A DNA stretch of 12,593 nucleotides, from the NCBI GenBank assembly GCA_047631095.1, contig JBLHZD010000098.1:1-12593 (forward strand). Reading direction: 5' to 3'. Positions 7,154 to 12,593 of this stretch are shown here, one piece after another. The position numbers and the translations under genes are program-made. Positions within the stretch are counted from its first letter, which is position 1, and every line of letters begins with the position of its first letter. The notes below the pieces were generated by a model that was given only the letters and a program-made list of their open reading frames with translations, did not search any database and was not told the DNA's origin. The stretch comes from JABJJH01 sp047631095. GTDB lineage: Bacteria > Pseudomonadota > Alphaproteobacteria > UBA8366 > GCA-2717185.

Positions 7154-8732
7154 CGCTTGTTCGCCTCGCCCTTTTTAAAACCCACGTTGGAATTAATGCG
7201 CAAATAAATACCGCAGCAATGAACAGGAACCCATCCTGAAACCCAAGTGTACCCGCTTGGGCCTCCACAACACTACCCAGATAATGAAGCGCGCCGGAAT
7301 TATGCAGCGCTTCTGGCACACCGCCCTCGTTCAACAAGTTCTCGACCCGTCCAATCCATTCCGCGCTGGCCGAATTCGCCGGTGTTTGGGTCGCCGTCAG
7401 AACGTCGTTGTACAATTGCGTTCGCTGCTCCATCCAGATCACCAGCAGATTAATGCCGCATGACCCGCCGAGTTGGCGAATAAAATTGAGCGCGCCAGAG
7501 CCTTTGTTCAGGTCTTCGGGCGGCAGTGTTTTCAAGGCGGACGACACAAGAGGCGGCATAATGAGCGCCATGCCGAACCGTCCGATCATGGTGAAGATTG
7601 CAATACTCCAGAACGCCGTATTGATATCCGCATCCGACATCAAAATCGCGCCAACGGCGAAAAACATCAGCCCCAACATGATCGGAATATACGCGGGAAC
7701 ATTGTCGGCGATCCGACCGGAGATCGGAAACAACACGATCAAGAGCAAACCAGCCGGCACCAACGCCAAGCCCGCTTCCGTCGCGGAGTACCCCTGGACG
7801 GTTTGTACAAAAACCGGAATCGCGTAGCTCGACGCCATATTGCCGAACCCAAACACAAACGCGACGCTGGCCGCCGCCGCAAACGCCGGGATCCGCAACA
7901 AACGAACTTCAAAAAGCGGTTTCTCCGACCGTGCTTGAAACCAAACGAAGGCGACCGCCGCCGTCACTCCGATGCCAAACCGGGTAAACAGCTCATTCGA
8001 CACCCAGCCATATTGTTGCCCGTTCGCCAGAGTCGTCAGCAAAAACACCAAGGCGGTGCACAACAAGATCAAGCCGGTCCAGTCGAATTTCGGTAACTTT
8101 CGCACCCGCAGCCCACCGGGCATGAAGATAGCCCCTAACGCCATCGCCAACAGGCACAAGGGCACGGGGATATAAAAAATATGACGCCAGCTAAACGCGT
8201 CGATGGCGATCCCCCCGACCACAGGCCCCAACCCCGGCGCCAGCATGATCGTCATGCCATAAAGCCCCATGGCGAAGGCGCGGCGGTTGGCCGGAAACAC
8301 CTGAAAGAGCGTCACCATCACCAGCGGTTGGCTAACCCCGGCGGAAAAACCCTGTAGAATGCGCCCCACGATAATAAAATCGAAATTTGGACTGACCGCG
8401 CAAATCGCAGTGCCGAACAAAAACACGCAGATAATAATGATATAGGCGAGGCGCTGGCCAAAGGCTTCAACCATCCAGGTGTTCAATAACTGGCTGACCG
8501 TCATCGTGGCGATGAACGCCGTCGCCATCCACTGCGCCTTGTCCTGCCCAATGCCATAGGCGCCCATAACGCTGGGCACGGCGACATTGACGATCGTCAC
8601 GGACAAGACCATCGCCATCACGCCCAACATACCCGCAAAGGTCACATAGTAACGATAGTTCGGTCCGAACCGCTCGAACATCTCCTCAATCGTATTTTCG
8701 GAAACCTTCTCGGTACTGTCTTCAGAGCGCAT
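7146..8732 (-). CDS. EmrB/QacA-type (DHA2) MFS transporter, second pump of the operon
   Basis: A 528-residue inner-membrane drug:proton antiporter-like protein with hydrophobic segments consistent with 14 helices. Diagnostic parts are VNVAVPSVMGAYG (48-60) in and after helix 1, RILQGFSAG (124-132, motif B) and GLYGMTIMLAPGLGPVVGG (156-174), a full antiporter motif C in helix 5. The helix-1 Asp found in many DHA2 pumps (LDxTIVN) is Ser44 here. The end, VVEAQAGTLGFQDGFLF then a basic tail, matches the upstream transporter closely, so the two are tandem paralogues. The start at ATG 8732 has an AGG 8 bases upstream and is 15 bases from the previous stop; the stop overlaps the UspA-like start. It probably exports hydrophobic or amphipathic compounds through the shared adaptor; the substrate is not predictable. 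Confidence 0.95.
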   Translation of the reverse strand: MRSEDSTEKVSENTIEEMFERFGPNYRYYVTFAGMLGVMAMVLSVTIVNVAVPSVMGAYGIGQDKAQWMATAFIATMTVSQLLNTWMVEAFGQRLAYIIIICVFLFGTAICAVSPNFDFIIVGRILQGFSAGVSQPLVMVTLFQVFPANRRAFAMGLYGMTIMLAPGLGPVVGGIAIDAFSWRHIFYIPVPLCLLAMALGAIFMPGGLRVRKLPKFDWTGLILLCTALVFLLTTLANGQQYGWVSNELFTRFGIGVTAAVAFVWFQARSEKPLFEVRLLRIPAFAAAASVAFVFGFGNMASSYAIPVFVQTVQGYSATEAGLALVPAGLLLIVLFPISGRIADNVPAYIPIMLGLMFFAVGAILMSDADINTAFWSIAIFTMIGRFGMALIMPPLVSSALKTLPPEDLNKGSGALNFIRQLGGSCGINLLVIWMEQRTQLYNDVLTATQTPANSASAEWIGRVENLLNEGGVPEALHNSGALHYLGSVVEAQAGTLGFQDGFLFIAAVFICALIPTWVLKRARRTSDV

Positions 8733-8747
8733 TGGCCAACCTGCGCA

Positions 8748-10298
8748 TTATTGTTTTTTCCTGCGGCCAAGCGTCCAGGCCGGAATCAGGGCGAGAACAA
8801 ACACGACGGTCAGAATCATAAAGCCGTCCTTGAAGCCCATGGTGGTGGCCTGCGCCTCGACCACGCGCCCCAGAAAATTCAACGCGCCGGGCTGAACAAC
8901 CGCTTCGGGAACGCCGACCGCGCTCAAGAGTTCGGCCACCCGTTCCAATAATTCCTGACTGGACGAGTTGTCTGGCGTTTGCGTCGCCGTCAATGACAGG
9001 CTGTGCATTTCCGTACGTCGCTCCATGAAGGCGACCAACCCGTTCACCCCACACGCGCCGCCCATCAAGCGAACGAAATTGATGGCGCCGGACCCCTGGT
9101 TTAGCTGTTCGGGCGTCAGCGCGCGCAAGGCGCTGATCGTGATTGTCGGCATCATGATGCTCATGCCCAGTCGACCGATCACAACGTAGAACGCCAGGGT
9201 CCAATAGGCAGTATTCACGTCGGTTCCCTGCAAAAGCATGGCGCCGATTGCGAATACCGCCAAACCGAACATCGCCAGATAGCGAACCGCGACCGTATCG
9301 ACCAGGCGACCCGCGATCGGAAACAAAACCATCAGCGCGACCCCGGCTGGCACCGTGACCAGCCCGGACGCCGTTGGCGTAAAGTTCTGAACGCTTTGCA
9401 CAAAGACGGGAATGAGATAGGTCGATCCGAAATTCCCCGCGCCAAAGACAAAACCCAGGACGGCGGCGGCGACGAATTGCGGATTTTTGAACAGGGCGCA
9501 ATCGAGGATAGGGTCGGAAGAGCGTAATTGAGAGATAATAAACCCACTGGCGAATGTCAGCACCAGAAACGCGCGCACCAGGGACGCATCTGAGGTCCAA
9601 CCATCGCGCTGGCCGTTCGCGATGAAGATCATCAGACACACAATTGCGCCAACGATCAAAGCGTATCCGGTCCAGTCGAACGGCGTTCGGCGCGCTTTGG
9701 GATCGCGGCCGGGCATGAACAACGTTCCCAACAACAAGGACAAAGCCGCCACCGGCAGCGGTACGAAAAACAGGTGCCGCCAGCTCCAGGTGTCGATCGC
9801 GATGCCGCCAACGACAGGCCCCAGAATCGGCGCCACCATGATGCCCATGCCATATACACTGAGCGCCAATCCGCGATTTTCCGTTGGGAATACGCGAAAA
9901 ATCGTCACCATGGCGATAGGTTGCACGACACCGGCGGCGAACCCTTGAATCACCCGGGCGATGATAAGACTGTCGATATTGGGCGCAAAGGCGCCCAGCA
10001 ACGTGCCGAAAATAAAAATCAGAACCGCGCCCAGATAACCATTGCGCGGGCCAAAAGCGGCGATGACCCAGGCGCCCAGCAACTGACTGGCCGTCATGGT
10101 CGCTAAAAACGCGGTCGCCATCCACTGCGCTTCGTCCTGACCGACCCCATAGGCGCCCATAATCGACGGCACCGCGACATTCACCATCGTCGATGTCAGG
10201 ATCATGCACATCGCCGCCATCATACCGGTGGTCGTGACGATCCAACGGTAGGAGGTCCCGTAACGCTCGGTTAACGTTTCGATGCTTTCGCTCGCCAC
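8748..10298 (-). CDS. EmrB/QacA-type (DHA2) MFS transporter, first pump of the operon
   Basis: A 516-residue 14-helix MFS protein. ESIETLTERYGTSYRWIV leads into helix 1, with TSTMVNVAVPSIMGAYG following; the position of the usual DHA2 helix-1 Asp is Thr35. Motif B is RVIQGFAAG, and motif C is SVYGMGIMVAPILGPVVGG, matching the antiporter pattern. The end, GRVVEAQATTMGFKDGF, is shared with the downstream transporter. The start is GTG 10298: GCGAGG (plus-strand 10305-10310) is 6 bases upstream, whereas a TTG at 10304 directly abuts that site. It lies 47 bases after the adaptor gene, the typical emrA-emrB order. By family knowledge it would work with the adaptor and an outer-membrane TolC-like channel that is not in the window. 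Both transporters are intact, so this is a duplicated pump rather than a decaying copy. Confidence 0.95.
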   Translation of the reverse strand: MASESIETLTERYGTSYRWIVTTTGMMAAMCMILTSTMVNVAVPSIMGAYGVGQDEAQWMATAFLATMTASQLLGAWVIAAFGPRNGYLGAVLIFIFGTLLGAFAPNIDSLIIARVIQGFAAGVVQPIAMVTIFRVFPTENRGLALSVYGMGIMVAPILGPVVGGIAIDTWSWRHLFFVPLPVAALSLLLGTLFMPGRDPKARRTPFDWTGYALIVGAIVCLMIFIANGQRDGWTSDASLVRAFLVLTFASGFIISQLRSSDPILDCALFKNPQFVAAAVLGFVFGAGNFGSTYLIPVFVQSVQNFTPTASGLVTVPAGVALMVLFPIAGRLVDTVAVRYLAMFGLAVFAIGAMLLQGTDVNTAYWTLAFYVVIGRLGMSIMMPTITISALRALTPEQLNQGSGAINFVRLMGGACGVNGLVAFMERRTEMHSLSLTATQTPDNSSSQELLERVAELLSAVGVPEAVVQPGALNFLGRVVEAQATTMGFKDGFMILTVVFVLALIPAWTLGRRKKQ

Positions 10299-10345
10299 CG
10301 TCAACCTCGCGGGTCAGCAATTGTGTTGTTAGGTCGAGCCTTGGG

Positions 10346-11491
10346 TCATTCGTTCCGGATATCAATATTGACCTCGACCATCATGCCCGGTCGAAGCAAC
10401 CCCTCCTCTTGATCAATCGCGATCCGCACCGGCAAGCGCTGTGTAATTTTGGTGAAATTGCCGCTGGGGTTGGGGCTGGGCAACAATGCGAATTCCGCCG
10501 TCGTCGTGTTGCCGATTGTAATGACGCGCCCGGCGAAACTGTTATCGGGATACGCATCGACGCCGACATCTACAATCTGGCCAATCTTGAGTTTACGAAT
10601 TTCAGTTTCCTTGATATTCGCTTCAATCCAGATCGAGTGCGGATCATGGGTCAGGGACAAACGTTGTCCCGGGGAAATGTATTCGCCGGTATCCACAAAC
10701 ACCTTATCGATGACGCCAGAGACCGGCGCGCGAATACTGCGGTCGGCCAAATCCAGCTTTTGTTGCTCCAGGCGGGAGCGCAGCACGCCTTCTTGATGAG
10801 AAAGTTTAGCGATCTCGCCATCGAGAACTTTCAGCTGAATGCGATTCGCCTCCGCCTCCAACAGCTTGTCCCGCGCGGATTGAACTTCCGCAGACGCCGT
10901 ATCGTTTTCACCGGCAAGCTGCTGCATCCGCGCAAACGCCTCGTCGTGGGTTTTGCGGGCGACAATCTTCTTCTTAAAGAGGGATTTCGCGCGCACCAGT
11001 TCGGAGCGCGCCAGCTCAAGCTGCGGCTGCAGTGACTTCACAACGGCCTGCGCCGCGCTCAATTCTGATTTCTGCGTGCGGTATCGGCTTTCGGTCTGCT
11101 TGTCGACCAGATCCTTTTGCGCGCGTAGGCGTTGCCGTTCCGCCTCGACACCTTGAATTTGCGCGACGAGCTGGTCCACCAGTAATTTTGAATCGCGCGT
11201 GTCGATTTCAAAAACGACCTGCCCTTTCGCGACCTCATCGCCCTCGGCGACATGAATTCTGGTGACCCACCCGGCGACGCGACTGCTAACCGTTATCAGG
11301 CTGCCGGCGATTCGCGCATCATATTCATAAACATGGGTGAAGCGTTGCTGGATTTCCTGTGCCCCCCAAACACCGCCAACCACAAGTACGACCGCGACAA
11401 TCACATAGCGAATCAGATTTCGCGCCCGCGACCGGGGCGCTTTCTTGGGTTCCTCGTCTTTTTTTTCTTCTTTACTATCTTTATCGGACAC
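10346..11491 (-). CDS. EmrA/HlyD-type membrane fusion protein (periplasmic efflux adaptor)
   Basis: A 381-residue adaptor. Residues 1-26 are a charged cytosolic tail, and 27-45 (IRYVIVAVVLVVGGVWGA) form a single membrane anchor. ITVSSRVAGWVTRIHVAEGD (66-85) is the first lipoyl half, about 98-250 a long periplasmic coiled-coil hairpin, and IRAPVSGVIDKVFVDTGEYI (253-272) the second lipoyl half. The beta-barrel end includes FALLPSPNPSGNFTKITQRL (334-353) followed by PVRI, a signature of the EmrA branch. It links the MFS pump to an outer-membrane channel. The start is GTG 11491, behind a strong GGAGG (plus-strand 11499-11503) with 7-base spacing. It heads the minus-strand operon of adaptor, two pumps and the UspA-like gene. 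No TolC-like gene or regulator is in view. Confidence 0.95.
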   Translation of the reverse strand: MSDKDSKEEKKDEEPKKAPRSRARNLIRYVIVAVVLVVGGVWGAQEIQQRFTHVYEYDARIAGSLITVSSRVAGWVTRIHVAEGDEVAKGQVVFEIDTRDSKLLVDQLVAQIQGVEAERQRLRAQKDLVDKQTESRYRTQKSELSAAQAVVKSLQPQLELARSELVRAKSLFKKKIVARKTHDEAFARMQQLAGENDTASAEVQSARDKLLEAEANRIQLKVLDGEIAKLSHQEGVLRSRLEQQKLDLADRSIRAPVSGVIDKVFVDTGEYISPGQRLSLTHDPHSIWIEANIKETEIRKLKIGQIVDVGVDAYPDNSFAGRVITIGNTTTAEFALLPSPNPSGNFTKITQRLPVRIAIDQEEGLLRPGMMVEVNIDIRNE

Positions 11492-11507
11492 TGCTGTTCC
11501 TCCAACC

Positions 11508-11532
11508 CGGACGCACGGACATATAACGTCCG
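11508..11532 (-). promoter_or_regulatory. Dyad with a -10-like hexamer just upstream of the adaptor gene
   Basis: CGGAC (11516-11520) and GTCCG (11528-11532) form a perfect dyad with a 7-base spacer that, on the minus strand, contains TTATAT. An overlapping alternative pairs CGGACG (11508-11513) with CGTCCG (11527-11532). If TTATAT is the -10, the best -35 (TTAATG, 15-base spacing) is weak. A repressor bound here would cover the promoter; as RNA the alternatives would sit just upstream of the ribosome site. Confidence 0.35.
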
Positions 11533-11586
11533 CCGGTGCTCCATTAATCTTCCACGATCAGGGAAATCGCGGTATCTACGCCTGAT

Positions 11587-11601
11587 GCGCCATATTGGCG
11601 C
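11587..11601. promoter_or_regulatory. 15-base palindrome, candidate operator of the efflux operon
   Basis: GCGCCA (11587-11592), TAT, TGGCGC (11596-11601) is a perfect palindrome with an odd centre, 96-110 bases upstream of the adaptor start. On the minus strand it is also flanked by a direct CAGGCG repeat. No T-run follows, so a protein-binding site is more likely than a terminator. The regulator would have to be encoded elsewhere. Confidence 0.4.
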
Positions 11602-11758
11602 CTGGGCATGGCTCAATTTGTTTACGGCTTAATTCGTTCTTCGGGCGGTCCTGCATCCAGCGCCCAGAATTCGCAAAAGGCGGAACACAATGATTAGACC
11701 GGACAATAACGACGCCGGAACCGTAATTTATAAAATCTAAATACGGAAAAGGCCAGCC

Positions 11759-11872
11759 ATGGTTAAGGTTAAGACGGTTTGGCTGGATCGCCAATTTGAC
11801 ACGGCGCCAAATACAGTTTCAGTATTCAAAACGCGCCATAATTGTATTGGAATTAATATTGACCGAAAATAA
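11759..11872 (+). CDS. Possible 37-residue small protein or leader upstream of the DUF898 gene
   Basis: An ATG at 11759 is preceded by AAAAGG (11747-11752) with 6-base spacing and opens a 37-codon frame (MVKVKTVWLDRQFDT...), ending in TAA at 11870-11872. It overlaps the TTG start chosen for the DUF898 gene by 14 bases, which could couple their translation. I recognise no family, and a frame this short may be chance. Confidence 0.22.
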   Translation: MVKVKTVWLDRQFDTAPNTVSVFKTRHNCIGINIDRK

Positions 11873-12593
11873 TAGCATCGAATACCGAGGCCAAGCCGCG
11901 CCCTTGGCCAGATTATTGTTCGTCAACATCCTGTTGAATTTTCCAACCCTGGGATTTTACCGATTTTGGGGCAAAACGCGATTGCGCGATTTCATATGGC
12001 GTCATTTGCGCTTTCGGGATGAAGGTTTTGAATATAGCGGAACCGGCAAAGAGCTTTTCATCGGTTTCCTGATCGCGCTTCTGGTTCTGGTCCCCCTTGT
12101 CCTGCTCTTTAATGGCCTCAACGCCTGGTTGATAACGGTTTCCTCTGTTTGGCAAGGCGCGCTGGGAATGCTCCAGACCGTACTCTTCCTTTTCCTGTTC
12201 CAATTCGCCATCTACCGCGCGCGGCGATACCGCATGTCCCGCACCCAGTGGCGCGGCATCCGCGCCGGGCAGGACGGCGCTGCTACGCGCTACGCTCTCT
12301 TGGTGATGGGATATTTATTGTTAACCATCGTGACGCTGGGCCTGGCCTATCCCTGGATGCAATCAGCCATGGAACGCTACCAAATTTCGAACACGCATTT
12401 TGGCAGTCGCGCCTTCACATTTAGTGGCGTTGGCGAAGGACTCTTCAAAAAATGGTTGCTTGCCTGGATCTTAATTCCCTTCACGCTCGGCCTATCGCTG
12501 CTTTGGTATAGCGCCGTGTCGATCCGGTATTTCACCAACCATACTCACTACGAAGGCTTGTCGTTTGAAAGCAATCTCAGAGCACGAAGTATC
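11859..12593 (+). CDS. DUF898 (YjgN-like) inner-membrane protein, 3' end beyond the window
   Basis: An open frame of 245 codons to the right edge without a stop. The N-terminus SIEYRGQAAPLARLLFVNIL then NFPTLGFYRFWGKTRLRDFI (27-46) is the DUF898 signature, followed by FEYSGTGKELFIGF. Hydrophobic segments lie at about 16-34, 61-80, 100-118, 146-164 and 205-225. The motif recurs: VTLGLAYPWMQSAMERY with FTFSGVGEGLFKKW, and a third FTLGLSLLWYSAVSIRYF, giving an internal threefold repeat of a membrane helix and a cytosolic loop. The function of the family is unknown. The start is uncertain: TTG 11859 is the nearest usable codon before the conserved part, with a weak TTGGA upstream, and no ATG occurs in frame nearby. 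It is divergent from the efflux operon across a shared control region. Confidence 0.85.
   Translation, partial: MTENNSIEYRGQAAPLARLLFVNILLNFPTLGFYRFWGKTRLRDFIWRHLRFRDEGFEYSGTGKELFIGFLIALLVLVPLVLLFNGLNAWLITVSSVWQGALGMLQTVLFLFLFQFAIYRARRYRMSRTQWRGIRAGQDGAATRYALLVMGYLLLTIVTLGLAYPWMQSAMERYQISNTHFGSRAFTFSGVGEGLFKKWLLAWILIPFTLGLSLLWYSAVSIRYFTNHTHYEGLSFESNLRARSI

Larger units (their letters stand above)
11492..11858. other. Divergent control region between the efflux operon and the DUF898 gene
   Basis: A 367-base stretch without an assured gene. From left to right it holds the adaptor ribosome site, a dyad around a -10-like hexamer (11508-11532), a 15-base palindrome (11587-11601), an AT-rich block TAATTTATAAAATC (11724-11737) that may carry the rightward promoter although no good -35 precedes it, a GGTTAA tandem pair at 11761-11772, and a possible short frame at 11759-11872. 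Confidence 0.5.

Noticed and set aside
7473..8096. A 207-codon plus-strand frame opposite the second pump
   Set aside because: It is very rich in Arg, Gln and His, without a domain or ribosome site, and antisense to an intact transporter.
8722..10365. A 547-codon open frame on the minus strand in another frame of the first pump gene
   Set aside because: It lies almost wholly inside a clear transporter gene on the same strand. Its protein is rich in Arg, Gly, Asp and His with no hydrophobic pattern, as expected from the shifted frame of a GC-rich membrane-protein gene.
10409..11035. A 208-codon plus-strand frame opposite the adaptor gene
   Set aside because: It is an antisense shadow of the coiled-coil region; the adaptor reading is unambiguous.
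11252..11632. A plus-strand frame running from the adaptor gene into the control region
   Set aside because: Most of it is antisense to the adaptor, with low-complexity Phe from its Lys-rich tail, and there is no plausible start signal.
11913..12203. A minus-strand frame opposite the DUF898 gene
   Set aside because: It is Gln/Glu/Lys-rich antisense to a recognised membrane protein.
1..12593. CRISPR array, tRNA, rRNA, insertion sequence, toxin-antitoxin or defence island
   Set aside because: I found no regularly spaced repeats, cloverleaf-like sequences, transposase or integrase motifs, or recognisable toxin or nuclease genes on either strand.

Overview
The window looks like a chromosomal piece of a free-living alphaproteobacterium of moderately high GC content. 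The pointers are DUF2336 proteins, which are largely an alphaproteobacterial family, a phosphoglycerate kinase ending in the STAGGAFLEWLEG variant, and EmrAB-like efflux genes with a DUF898 membrane protein beside them. I see no rRNA, tRNA, CRISPR array, insertion sequence, integrase or phage gene. This is assigned from recognised families, not from a database search.

Layout. At 1-607 (+) is the 3' part of a DUF2336 gene whose frame breaks near its end. At 760-1870 (+) is a second, divergent DUF2336 paralogue whose N-terminus is in a different frame from its body. At 1904-3418 (+), 33 bases later, is an MscS-type channel with a C-terminal cyclic-nucleotide-binding domain; the second DUF2336 gene and the channel look like one operon. 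The convergent pgk follows (4673-3483, -). Divergent from pgk is a pair of frames (4829-5074 and 5091-5552, +): an unrecognised 81-residue segment and a Nudix hydrolase, joined by a TTT-TGA overlap that a +1 shift would read through. Convergent with the Nudix gene is an Old Yellow Enzyme (6649-5567, -).

Upstream of that, also on the minus strand, is an efflux operon: EmrA/HlyD-type adaptor (11491-10346), EmrB-type 14-TM transporter (10298-8748), a second paralogous EmrB-type transporter (8732-7146) and a UspA-like protein (7153-6701) that overlaps the transporter by 8 bases. A hairpin plus T-run sits at the end of the uspA-like gene, with its stop codon in the loop. The adaptor and pump proteins probably span the inner membrane and periplasm and need an outer-membrane TolC-like partner that is not in the window. 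A 367-base control region with two clear dyads separates this operon from a divergent DUF898 membrane protein that runs off the right edge.

The most useful observations are: one adaptor serving two tandem, diverged pumps and coupled to a stress protein; a candidate +1 frameshift (or homopolymer error) that would fuse the 81-residue segment to the Nudix domain; the fact that every broken frame here is repaired by shortening a homopolymer run by one base; and two operator-like palindromes in front of the efflux operon. I found no convincing evidence of a wholly new defence or mobile system.
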